Positions 47,998-57,804 of a stretch of 64,000 nucleotides of DNA are shown in pieces. The notes below the pieces were generated by a model. It saw only the letters and a program-made list of their open reading frames with translations. It made no database searches and was not told the DNA's origin. Positions within the stretch are counted from its first letter, which is position 1. Each line of letters starts with the position of its first letter. Source of the stretch: Astropecten irregularis (lineage: Eukaryota > Echinodermata > Asteroidea > Paxillosida > Astropectinidae); assembly GCA_963971285.1 (NCBI GenBank), contig OZ020258.1:10746614-10810613 (forward strand), written 5' to 3'. Position numbers and translations under genes: made by a program.

Positions 47998-48170
47998 CCC
48001 CCCCCCCCAAAAAAAAAAAAATGTTTGCAGTGTTTTGAAGGAACAATTGAAATTGTGAGACAGATGTTATTTTTGCCTCCCCCCCCCAAAAAAAAAAAAA
48101 AAAAAAATGTTTTCCAAAGTGACAATTGAAACTGATACCCAGTTGCCTCCCCCTACCCTAAAAAAAAGAA
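47998..48170. repeat. Tandem units with poly-C/poly-A tracts
   Basis: Roughly 80-bp units each end in GCCTCCCCC followed by a run of A. The shared word is GACAATTGAAATTG or AACAATTGAAATTG. C8-C12 next to A12-A20 occurs twice here and elsewhere in the window. Confidence 0.7.
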
Positions 48171-49439
48171 AGAAAATTCCAGGCTTTGAATATATAATAA
48201 TTACTAAACATCTGTTCGGTGGAAACTTAACTCTCTGCAACCATTTCTTCACCAGGCATTAAATTTATTGACCCGCTGGCCTGTTGTAAATTCAAATTGA
48301 TGGTTCCCTTGTCTGGGATAAAAAAAAAAACCGAGTCCCTTTGGTTGGTCCCCTTGAGAATACCAAGGACAATAGCATGTTGTGAGGAAGAAACATAGTA
48401 TGGGGATAGCTATAGGTCTTTCTTTTTGCAACGTCGTAGCCCAAGTTTTTGCCAACCAAGATGGCGGAAACTATGGAGAGCCATCAAAGCCAGGCATAAA
48501 AAAATAACTACAATTTGTACACAACGTTTCATAAGCATTGAAAGACATTGCTGAATGTAATGGAAACAGCACAATCAATGATGGTATGTATTTTGTACAG
48601 CTATGGAAAGTTTGCAAAAATGTTGATTTTGGTCAACCTGTCTTCTCGAAAGACCAAAAGATTTGCAACATTTGGCCGCCCATGCCAACCACAAGCCAAT
48701 GTTTGTGTAAATAAAAGCTATGTTGTTGGCAGGTTTTTTTGTCATGGAGTTAATATCATTTATTTAGGGCCTGTAGATCACTGTGATGAGTGGACTGCAT
48801 TTATGTGGGCGTACACCGTGTTTGCTACGGTATCTCTTTGTGCTTTCTCCACTTGTTTGTCATTTTTGGTGAGCTGCTACGAAGCAGTGCGAGTCTACAG
48901 TATGTAATATCAATTTCCGTCCATCTGTCCGTCTGTCTGCATGAAATGTTTAAGTTTTTTTGTTTATTCGGATGAAAAGTTGAGGTTTTTCAGTACTTCA
49001 AATTTGTTGGCAACATATTAAAATTCATCTCTACAACCTCAAATTAGAGTTTACATATTCAGTTAAAATGTATTATTTTAATCTGGAAAGACAATAGAAA
49101 AATGTAACATTTTTTTATTTTTTTTATTTGCTATCATGTGACTTGTAACTGCAACGTAAAGCTGCAGCGAGCCATGACAGCTTCGCTGTTCTCATTATAC
49201 TCTTGTGTTTTTGAGCTGGTGTTTGTTTTTTGTGTGTGATGCATGGGCACTTCTGCTGGTATGTTGTCATAAGGCATGTTATTGGTATTGTGTGCTGTGG
49301 AACTTCATTGGTTTACTCATACCACTTGAGCTGTCTGGAAATAATGAAGTACAATGTATTCAGGTTGTCACATGATTGAACCAATGATTTTCCCTGAAGA
49401 AAAACAAAACAAACAAACAAAACAAAAACTAATCAAACT

Positions 49440-49487
49440 AGGTCTCCTGATGAGGACTAGAGCAGACTAGTCGAAATGTTGAGACCT
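49440..49487 (+). ncRNA. Type I hammerhead ribozyme candidate
   Basis: In order: AGGTCTC (stem I strand), CTGATGA, G, GACTAG-AGCAGA-CTAGTC (6-bp stem II), GAAA, TGTT, GAGACCT (perfect 7-bp complement of AGGTCTC). CTGATGA and GAAA are the invariant core. The base pair after GAAA plus UU gives a GUU triplet before stem I, with a minimal stem III. Cleavage would fall between 49480 and 49481. The single extra G before stem II is the one departure from the usual core spacing. Confidence 0.65.
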
Positions 49488-49570
49488 TAATTGCGAGAAG
49501 TGCGAACGATATAGAAGTGCGAAAGTACGAACGATTATTACATGGTGTTTCCGCAAACCGATCCATATAC

Positions 49571-49732
49571 CAATGGACCCTTCCGGCCTGTCAATCAAAC
49601 TGTGCGCATTGACCAATTGGAGGACCCCTTTTAATCAGGTGACCACGAAAGCCTCGGTCAAACTCGGTCACACGCTGTATGTAAAACACACAAGTGGGCG
49701 GGGCTTAAGAGCAAAGCCTGAACGGTCCATTG
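49571..49732. mobile_element. Inverted-repeat element nested in the hammerhead retroposon
   Basis: CAATGGACCCTTCC and AACGGTCCATTG are inverse ends of a 162-bp block. The block is absent from the other copy of the retroposon at the matching position (around 17815-17825). The interior contains CAAACTGTGCGCATTGACC and CACAAGTGGGCGGGGC. Confidence 0.65.
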
Positions 49733-50520
49733 TCACCATGCAAAGCCTCAAATCTTTCTTAAAAACTAATCAAGTTCTCCATTTTCATTCCAGTTTGTGT
49801 TTTCAAAGTGAAACATCCGTGCTGATAATGATATGCAGCGCATTGGTAGCCTTAGCCTTCGCCCTAGCCTTAGTCCTAGCCCTCGCCCTCTTCCTCTCAA
49901 CTCATCTTCCTCTCAACTCATATGGCGAAGTGAAATTTATCAACATCATCATCTTTTGTTAGATAATATTTCACGTATATGTCAGCATTATCAATTTATC
50001 ATCTTTATTTAGATAATATTTATAATATTTTTACTTTGGTGACAATATGATATGGTTTGTGGCATCGCAATGTAACTAGACACTTCTATGTGGTTCTGGA
50101 AAAAATTGTTACATGTAGGGCAATGTTTCTAGGCCTGTAGCTTTCAATGGGTGCGTTTCACGAATCAACACCAGTCAACCTCGTCCTCACCCTCTCGCTT
50201 GTTTTGTGCAGTATATTGGACCATTCCCAGGTCAGGGCTTGCCCCGTGGAAGCTAAATGAACACACTCGATGGTTTATCTTGGGCTCTCATCAATGTTTA
50301 ATACACATACATGTACAGCATATGTCACCATGTCAGAGTGCATAATATTTCATCACTGGGTCTAATGGACAAATGTACATTCAGGAATTTCATCAAGGGA
50401 ATATGCACACACAGTGTATAACATGCACTGTGAAAATGATACATGTTTACTGTGTGTCTCACAAATTTGAAAGCTGTAGTTTTTTTTAATATGATGAGAG
50501 GAGTGTACATTATGAGTTAT

Positions 50521-50750
50521 GGGGCCTTTTCCAAACCTCGGCTCCGGCTCCGGCTCCATTTTTTGCATCCATTCTAGAATAACAGGTATCAAAATAGAGG
50601 CTTTCGGCTGCGGTTCGGAAGTAGATTCTCTGCTTTGAAAAGGAAAACAGAGCTTCAGCTTCACTGAAAAACCACAACCTATATTTTCAGCATATGGATG
50701 ACAGAGACGAAGCCGGAGCCTGAGCCGGAGCCGAGGTTTGGAAATGGCCC
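50521..50750. repeat. Inverted repeat, CGGCTCCGGCTCC arms (family J)
   Basis: GGGGCCTTTTCCAAACCTCGG with a CGGCTC run faces CGGAGCCGAGGTTTGG and AAATGGCCC. Inside, GAAGTAGATTCTCTG and CAGAGCTTCAGCTTCACTG are conserved in 55378-55610 and 59161-59361. Confidence 0.75.
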
Positions 50751-51394
50751 ATGATATTGTGTCTGTCGGAGGTCTGTAGTGTTTAGGTGCATACCAGTCC
50801 CAAAGGCTAAATTGTTAACATTATCCTATGAGTTTTGTCCATGTTTTGAATTTACCATATTGTGCGACGTACTGGTACATGTACTTTACACGGCAAGCCA
50901 TTTTTGTTTTTAGAAAAGGAAATTGTTGGCCCTACGTAGGATATCGTACTTGTTTTCTTTTAAGCTATCATAAAACAAGATTTTGAAAAAGGATGGGTTA
51001 GATTTTGCAAATTGGTGATGCATTCGTGTCTTAGCTTAGCTTTTTTATGATGCTTGTGGAGGGGTGGTTCCATAGAACATCAAGCCATCGTGGCTTGTGC
51101 ATGCTGCATCCTCCCTCTGACCAATTCATCATCATTTGACAGTGAGCTTAACAACACTGGATAACCCAGAGATCCCTCGGCCAACAGACCCGTGAGATTG
51201 GACTTTAGCTTTGATCACACCTTGGCTGTGCTAAGGGTTGACACACACATTTTATAACTGTGAATGATTCCAATAAAACCCACCGGCATTGGAATTGCAC
51301 AGCACCAGGGGGAAGGGCAGGCATGCAAGGATGCACATACCTGTGGGAATGAGGTTGATAAACCAAGATGGTGCAAGTGTTTGGGCCGGTTCTA

Positions 51395-51505
51395 TAAATT
51401 AGCTGGCTATGGCTTGCAATTACATGTGTGTCTTATGGAAGCCGCTAGCTAGTGGCTTCAACGAATCCCCAATAGACCTTTGTGTTATTCCTAGCCAAAG
51501 CCGAT
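51395..51505. repeat. Inverted repeat related to 63816-63965
   Basis: GGCTATGGCTTGCAATTACA and GGAAGCCGCTAGCTAGTGGC resemble the centre of the element at 63816-63965, inverted. The outer ends are decayed. Confidence 0.45.
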
Positions 51506-51649
51506 TAATTCATAGTGCATAGCTTTAAATAGCAGTGTTTATTCGTTTGTCCCATTGACTCAAAGAACCTGTCAGGGTGTTTAAGCATCTAGTCTTTGGA
51601 AATAAAGATAAATGATGGAATTTTTATCCTGCGGTGAGCTGACTTGGGC

Positions 51650-52138
51650 TTAAAGGTAGTATCATACTTTGGTAAGAAACCAAAACAGAAATGTTCACAG
51701 ATTTACGTATAACTTACAGGGTATGAAGATGGTGGTGGTAGCAGGGATGAGATTTGTGTTTTGGATTTCAGACTTTTTTCCTCACAGGCTGTGTACAAAA
51801 GTATAGGAGATTCTAAATTTCAGACTTTTTATGCTCCCTCTCAGCTGTTTTCAGACATTTTTATCATTGGTCAATCTCATCCCTGTGGTAGAAACATACC
51901 GTAAACATTTTTCTGCCTGAAATGGTGTATTATCCAGAAAAGAGTAAAACAGCGACCGAAAATCTTTTTGATCTTTTAAAAGATCAAAAATAAAAGAGAA
52001 AAGACTTAAGAAATACTGTGGTCATCTTTCACTGTTTTCTGAAATTTTCACAGATGACTGTTACTGTATCTGTCTTGGTATTTTGGCCCATGAATCTGTA
52101 TTTCTTTGACAAAAACCAAAGTATGATATTACCTTTAA
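51650..52138 (-). mobile_element. TTAA-flanked family D element with nested insertion
   Basis: TTAAAGGTAGTATCATACTT and AAGTATGATATTACCTTTAA are exact-type ends, flanked by TTAA. The element is otherwise full length and is interrupted at 51742-51885 in the block GATGGTGGTGGTAGAAAC, which is uninterrupted at 42848-42865. Confidence 0.82.
51742..51885. mobile_element. CAGGGATGAGATT element with 6-bp target duplication
   Basis: CAGGGATGAGATT and AATCTCATCCCTG are inverse ends of a 144-bp element. TGGTAG flanks it on both sides (51736-51741, 51886-51891). The interior has TTTCAGACTTTTT repeated. It is non-coding. Confidence 0.85.
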
Positions 52139-52930
52139 ATGCAGTGAAGACTTAGAATCGAGTATCATACGCGGCAAGGGGTTTTATCCATGGCATAGAG
52201 CAGGATTGTTATTCCTGCATCGGGATTATAAATTCTAACAGGGTTAACCTGACATCTCTAAAACCTAAGCTTTTAGAGAATCTTGGACCTTATTCCTATC
52301 ATGGAACAAAATGTTCATGCACATACTGTGTGTAGGTTCAGTCAATGGATTTCCTTTGCAGGATATTGAAATGTTTTAATTTGTCCTCCCTTTATGTTAT
52401 GCATTTCAGGTGAATAGGATTTTCCAAATTATGCTCAGACATTCCCCTCTGGCCCCACAAAAATACTTATTTGATGCAATAATTTATTCAATAATTCCTC
52501 CATTATTACTCCTTATGGACAGCTAGTTCGTAGCCTGAAGCCATCCAAATATTGTGAAGTGCAATTGTTGTTTTTTATTAAATTGTCAAATTCAGACAAG
52601 GGCTGTTGAATTTTATTAGGCGACAGTCCACCATTGTCTGTCCAGTCGTGCAGTTATGGATGGAGTGGTCAGACATCACGATGGGTCATCTATTAACTGA
52701 CCCTGATGATGATGTCCGGCAACGGACTGGACGGTATCCACGGCCTCGCTCCATTGATTAACTCGGGCCTCCGACTCAACGACAACTCCTAAAACATGAA
52801 CCGTCAGACCGCCTGAGGTTGTCTGCGCCGTGTCGGAAGAGGATCGTTTTGAAATCCAAGCCTCTTTTTTTTTTGCTCTTGTAAGGAATCTAACCGAGTC
52901 TTCTCTCTCTCTCTCTTTTGCTGTTCACAG

Positions 52931-53006
52931 ACGGTCCGTGGATGTTCTATTTCAACGTCAAGTTCTATCCTCCTGACCCCGCCCAGCTCAAAGAAGATGT
53001 GACCAG
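52931..53006 (+). CDS. EPB41: Protein 4.1 exon: end of FERM F1
   Basis: This 76-base exon lies between CTGTTCACAG and GTACGG. Its first two bases complete the codon split by the 41.6-kb intron (Asn). It then reads [24 protein letters not shown] and leaves two bases of an Arg codon (phase 2 exit). [13 protein letters not shown] is nearly invariant in 4.1 proteins and marks the last strand of F1 and the linker to F2 (residues 69-94). CTCTCTCTCT and T-rich DNA upstream provide the polypyrimidine tract. Confidence 0.96.
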
Positions 53007-53098
53007 GTACGGAGATGGATTTGTTTTGAAATCCTGGATTGCTTTTTTTTTATTCAAGTACCCTGCCTTCTTGTAAACACATGAGTGTAGTTGAACCA

Positions 53099-53245
53099 GG
53101 GGCCGATTTCATAAAGCTCTGCGACGCATCGCAACTCGATTTGCGACGCGTTGTAGCTGCGACGCATCGCATAATGCGATGCGTCCATAGAGGTTGGATG
53201 CGTCTTATCTCTGCGACGCCTCGTAAGTTTTATGAAATTGGCCCC
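53099..53245. repeat. GGGGCCGATTTCATAAA palindrome with GCGACGC interior
   Basis: GGGGCCGATTTCATAAAGCT faces TTTTATGAAATTGGCCCC. The interior is built from GCGACGCATCGC words. The ends are those of family G, the interior is unrelated. Confidence 0.75.
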
Positions 53246-53510
53246 AGGCAAGTTGGTTCGTTTGATGCCACATCGTGTGTGTGGCTCGGGTTGTGCAGAA
53301 AGTTGTACACATCCCAAAATGAAGACATTATCACCACCGAATTGAGTTGGAGTCAATCGGTGTCCAACATTTTGGTTGCTGGCATCTTCTGTTGAAACCA
53401 AAGGCCAAATCAGAAGATTTTTCTCATGGTTTATGGGCAATATTTAGGCCATCATTGGCGAGCAACGGCCACCTTTCAATCTTCAACTATTAATTGTCTT
53501 GGAGAAGACA

Positions 53511-53808
53511 GGGGTACATGTATGTTCCACTCCAGCTGACTACATGTACGTGCATGGCGCACAATGTGCGCTACCGTTTTCAAACCGGAACATGCTGTTC
53601 GCCAAACCCGCACACAACGTTCGGCTAACATAGCTAACCGTGTAGAGGAGGTGTTTGCTGAAGTTGGCTAACTACATTTAATGAAAGATAGACGCAATAC
53701 GCATCACATGTTCGGCATTTGTTGCGTGTGCGTTCCACTACAAAATCCAAGCGTAATGCAAACGTAGCAAACATGTTCGAGTATGTTCGCGCAAGCCAAA
53801 CGCACCCC
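53511..53808. mobile_element. Family B element, left end altered
   Basis: The right end GCCAAACGCACCCC and interior (GGCGCACAATGTGCG, CAAACCGGAACATG, GTGTAGAGGAGG) match family B. The left end carries a TACATGTA insertion after GGGG. Confidence 0.75.
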
Positions 53809-54035
53809 AGGAAACATCTTTTGCGCTTCTGCCAAATGTCCTTTTCTTTGCAGTGAGCGCAATTGGTTTCCTTCAAATTGCCAGAGAAAGATTTGGTCAT
53901 GTGATTAATTTAGCCAGCTCTTTCAAGTTAAAAATAAAAACCCATAAAACAACAATATTGGCTTTGAATTAGCTAGATATGACAAGATGTGTGATGCTCT
54001 GTGACTCAGGACACATTCTTTATTCTTTGAAGCCA

Positions 54036-54170
54036 GGTGTCGATTTCACCTAGCCCTTATGATCGATCGTAACACGAGTTACGAAGGATAACCCATCGTA
54101 TCCTACGTAGGGCTGCGATGCATCATAAGTCCTATGATTGATCGTAGGTTACGATGAGTTTGGTGAAATA
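54036..54170. repeat. Family K palindrome (GATCGATCGTA)
   Basis: GGTGTCGATTTCACCTAG faces GAGTTTGGTGAAAT. Inside, TTATGATCGATCGTAA and GATTGATCGTAGGTTACG are inverse. It shares ATAACCCATCGTATCC, inverted, with 55211-55362. Confidence 0.6.
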
Positions 54171-55210
54171 ATATAATTACCCTCGTTTAGCAGTGAAGCA
54201 GCAAACACTACTGCCAAGGACTATCTGGGGGTTGACCTCCAGAACAGGGCCAGATTGATCCTTTGGATCCTCACCTCCAGCAAGGCTAACAGGATTAATC
54301 GTTAATCTGCTTTTTAAAACGAAAAGAAAATAGAAATTCAGGAAGCTAGTCATTGTGCCTCCAAGAAAAAAAAAAACGGAATACAATTTTGCAGTCTAAG
54401 AATAATATGATCAGCGATGTGAAGAGATATTGGATCCATTCGTCTTGGATTGAATACTTAACATTGCCGGTCGGGTTACAGGCTTTACAGCGGCCGTTTT
54501 GCAATGCATCCCGAGTGATGCGCAGTCGACATTTCAAATAAACATCACAGCCAAGGGGGTGGGCCCACCTAGGACTGAGACCGCAGGAATTTGCAGGTCT
54601 TAAAGCTCTGTCCCACCTGGTATGCGTTGCCAAGTCAGTTCCAGATGTCTGAGAATCAAGTTGATGGGGGAATCAACCCCCCCTCCTAATATCGTTTCTT
54701 CTTCTTTTTCCAATTCTCCAAGTGTTGGAGAGGCATTGCAGCAGCAAGATCCATACACTTGAAGGCTTTTCACACTATCCAAAATCTCAGGGTTGGAACT
54801 GGATCGAATCCCCGAGATTTTTTTCCAACCCTTTTCACACTTGAACATTTTCAACCCCGAGCCAACCCAAGTAGGACGGCCAAGCTGGATTGAAATCAGC
54901 CCTGGTAGGGTTGAAAATCTCAACCCGGTTCCAAACTGCATTTTGCGCCATGTGACGCGTGATCTGTGTTGTATGAGCCGGTTCACCATAAACGTATAGT
55001 GTGAATGTTGTGTCTCTTCGATCCGGTTCAAAAACTTGCCAGGTTGAACTGGGGTGGATCCGGGTTGGTTTCAACACGGATCGAAAAGGAGAAAGTGTGA
55101 AAGAGCCTGAAGTCACTCTAAGCTACCTAGATCGCTCCCCATTGTTTGAAGCAGTCTTGATGCCAGCACCATGCTTTATTAAGTCAATCTCTCTGGGTTT
55201 GTGAGGGATC

Positions 55211-55362
55211 AGGAGTTGATTTCACCAAACTTATCGTATAACTTACTATCAATCATAGGACTTGAAATTCTTTGAAACCCTACATAGGATAAGGAGGATA
55301 CAATGGGTTATCCTTCGTAACTCGAGTAAGGATCGATCGTAGGACTTCGCGAAATCGACCCC
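55211..55362. repeat. Family K palindrome
   Basis: GAGTTGATTTCACCAAACTT faces CTTCGCGAAATCGACCCC. The interior carries TATCAATCATAGGACTT and GGATCGATCGTAGGACTT. Confidence 0.65.
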
Positions 55363-55377
55363 AGAGTCCATAGTCCT

Positions 55378-55610
55378 TAACAAAACATCGGCAAGCTTCG
55401 TCTTTGGCTTCATTTTATATTCATTTAAAAAGGAACAAGGTGGTATCCGGTTTTTGGCTACGGCTTGGAAGTAGATGCTCTTGTTTGGAACAAGAAAACA
55501 GTAGCTTGAGCTTCAACCCCAAAACCCACTGGTGCTAGATTGAACAAACTTTAAGAAGATGAAGGCAAAGCCTGAGCCAAAGCCAAAGCCACAGTCAGAC
55601 AAGGCCCATT
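55378..55610. repeat. Family J inverted repeat, diverged
   Basis: AAGCTTCGTCTTTGGCTTC faces AAGCCTGAGCCAAAGCC. The centre has GGCTTGGAAGTAGATGCTC and GAGCTTCAACCCC, as in 50521-50750. Confidence 0.6.
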
Positions 55611-56391
55611 GATGTTCATTGCAGATAAGAACTGGCTTAGAGCCTATCACCTGAGTGGGTGGCAGACTGTAATAAGAATGGAAAGCTACAACATAGTTTG
55701 TTAATCCCAAGCCTTTCACAATTAGCCTGCACAGAGCCACATGAAATCTGGGACAGTTTATTCTCTCAAGGTCGCAATTTTTTCAGATTTTGGTTTTGTC
55801 TAGCATTTATGTTTTTTTTTTAAATCATGGATTGTGACTCTGCATGTATAAATAGAACATTCGCTTTCGAAACCAGCTCCCGAAACTAGTACCACGTGTA
55901 CTTTATTAGCTTTTTTTTTTTAAATGGTCTAAGTTGTACCAGCTGAGGCACCTGTCTGGGGACATTTTCTTCCCCCGCCCGAAAAAAAATCTGATGTGGA
56001 ATTATGTTCCCTGTTAGGGAAAAGGGACCGTCACAAAATAACGTTTTACAGTCATCAGAATTGGAAACATTGGTTGCAGTTGTTGGTCCTGTCTTCCCCC
56101 CACTGCTTATAATGGGAAATAGCAACTGGTATAATATTGGCCGTATAGGAGGCTCTTTTGTAGTCTGTCCGCCCAAAATGAAATTAGCCTGCCCCCCTTT
56201 TATCTTCCAGCTGTGAATGTTGTAAACATAATTGGCGGGGGCGGAGCCTTAGTGAAATTTTCATTGTTCATATTTGGCTTCCTCTGAAAAATCGGGTCGA
56301 TCAAATATTTAGTTTGTAATACAGCTTTGCGCGTACACTGCCGATCAAGAGAAAGCTGGTTTACCCAGATGCTCCCTCTAGATTTAGCCCA

Positions 56392-56636
56392 GGGCCCAAT
56401 TTCATAGAGCTGCTTAAGCACCAAAATTTGCTTAAGCACCAAAAACCTTGGTAGATAAAATCAGTATGCCAGGCAAAACCCCTCGTGAATGTTATGCTTC
56501 GCAAACAAGAGCCGAATACTAGTCAAAAGCAGTCAACATCACGTGAAAATTTGGCTGGTAATCCTGTTTGATGAAGGAAGAGTTATCATCCTTAAGCATA
56601 TTTTGTGCTTATAAGCAGCTCTATGAAATTGGCCTC
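56392..56636. mobile_element. GGGCCCAATTTCATAGAGC palindromic element, subfamily
   Basis: GGGCCCAATTTCATAGAGCT and AGCTCTATGAAATTGGCC bound it. The interior (ACTAGTCAAAAGCAGTCAAC, AATTTGGCTGGTAATCCTG) differs from family G and matches 58489-58753. Confidence 0.75.
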
Positions 56637-57061
56637 TGACGTTCAACAAAAAGAATGAAAATGAGTAAGAAGTGGGTTGAATACATTCTTTCCTTTAGCT
56701 TTAGAAATAGGGCGTTCAAATATTTCCATAATTTGCAGCACCTTGGCAAGCACAGCTGTCAACTGTTGTTCAAACAAGGTGGCTGGGACTAGCCAATTAA
56801 ACCTTGTTGAATAAAGGGTCGCTAACTCACTATCATAAGCTAATAGAAAAATCCAGATGATCCAAACAAATAAAAGAGATTTAAAATGTTAAAAATTAGT
56901 GGATATCTTCCAAGGAATGAGCCGTATTTGTCAAAGATTCAGCAGTGAATTGGGACGAAAGAGGGTGCTAAAAAAACCAGCTTGAATACACTGTATCCGG
57001 AGCAGCAAACAGGTTAACCAAGACAGCAGGGCTGAGCCTACTAAACCAACACACTGCCCAA

Positions 57062-57402
57062 AATAGCAAACTGGTAACATGTTTTCCAAAACAGCAAGCA
57101 GGCTGTCCAAAACGGTAACCAGATTGTCCAAAACAGTAAGCAGGCTATCCAAAACTCAAGAAGGTTGTCCAAAACAGCAAGCAGGCTGTCCCAAACAGCA
57201 AGCAGGCTGTCCAAAACAGTAAGCAGGCTATCCAAAACTCAAGAAGGTTGTCCAAAACAGTAACTAGGCTGTCCCAAACAGCAAGCAGGCTGTCCAAAAC
57301 AGTAAACAGGCTGTCCAAAACTCAAGAAGGTTGTCCAAAACAGTATCCAGGTGGTCCAAAATAGCAAGTAGGCTGTCCAAAATAGTAAGCAGGCTGTCCT
57401 AA
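57062..57402. repeat. 21-bp minisatellite just upstream of an exon
   Basis: About 16 copies of a 21-bp unit GGCTGTCCAAAACAGTAAGCA with variants (GGTTGTCCAAAACTCAAGA and similar) lie in tandem. The array ends about 180 bp before the 57580 exon. The unit is a multiple of three, so reading it in frame gives heptad-like products, but both sides are intronic. Confidence 0.88.
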
Positions 57403-57579
57403 AATAAACCCCAGTATTCCGAAACTCTCATGAACATCTAAAAACCTTCTTCCTCTGAGAAGAGACATTCGTTTCACATACTTTAGATCACTGCATCTTG
57501 ATAAGAATCAAACGTATTGTGGTAAGGAATAAAACCTATTGCCTTTTCTTTTTTTTTTAAATAATCCTCTTCCATCCAG

Positions 57580-57804
57580 ATATTTCTTGTGCCTCCAACT
57601 CCGTGATGACATCCTGAAGGGCAAGCTGCCCTGCTCCCTGGTCACGCACGCCCTCCTGGGCTCCTACGTGGTTCAGGGTGAGCTGGGAGACTTTGACCCA
57701 GAGAAGCACGGCATGGACACCGCCTACCTGCGGGAATTCCGCTTCGCCCCCAACCAGACCCCCGAGCTGGAGGAGAAGGTGATGGAGCTCCACAAGACCC
57801 ACAA
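57580..57804 (+). CDS. EPB41: Protein 4.1 exon: FERM F2 lobe, first half
   Basis: This 225-base exon lies between TCTTCCATCCAG and GTATGA. It completes an Arg codon and reads [19 protein letters not shown], then a stretch with [20 protein letters not shown] and [20 protein letters not shown] (residues 94-169). LQLR.DI..G.LPCS, ALLGSY..Q.ELGD.D and APNQT.ELEEKV.ELHK are hallmark blocks of the acyl-CoA-binding-protein-like F2 lobe of 4.1 proteins. It is the most GC-rich exon so far, about 60 percent by eye, against AT-rich flanks. Confidence 0.97.

Larger units (their letters stand above)
49424..49773 (+). mobile_element. Hammerhead-bearing short retroposon, copy 2
   Basis: AAAAACTAATCAA flanks both sides (49424-49436, 49761-49773), a perfect 13-bp duplication. 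The body is 324 bp and includes a secondary insert at 49571-49732; without it the body is about 162 bp, as in copy 1. The 5' end holds a hammerhead-like fold (49440-49487). The rest shares GTGCGAACGATATAG, GTACGAACGATTATTACATG, TTTCCGCAAACCGATCC and the 3' end CAAATCTTTC with copy 1. No A or B box and no poly-A tail were found, and the transcription source is unknown. Confidence 0.8.
11372..52930 (+). other. EPB41: 41.6-kb intron packed with small repeats
   Basis: This phase-1 intron runs from GTAAGT to CTGTTCACAG. It splits one codon inside the F1 lobe and makes up nearly two thirds of the window. No host exon, tRNA or other gene is recognisable in it; it holds the repeats listed separately. 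Between them I see nothing beyond AT-rich low-complexity DNA in these stretches: 14000-15300, 22100-23870, 24100-25850, 27000-28600, 33010-34830, 36360-37120, 37370-38320, 41090-42020, 46660-47990, 48180-49420 and 52140-52930. An alternative promoter or non-coding RNA in it cannot be excluded. Confidence 0.9.
53007..57579 (+). other. EPB41: Intron between the 52931 and 57580 exons
   Basis: This 4.6-kb phase-2 intron runs from GTACGG to TCCATCCAG. It holds the repeats at 53099, 53511, 54036, 55211, 55378, 56392 and 57062. From 54540 to 55130 a loosely inverted block contains repeated AACCCGG/CCGGGTTGG words. I see no exon in it. Confidence 0.9.

Noticed and set aside
56931..57235. Minus-strand frames with Leu-rich 7-residue repeats
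   Set aside because: They arise from reading the 21-bp minisatellite in frame. They have no start context, splice sites or family match.
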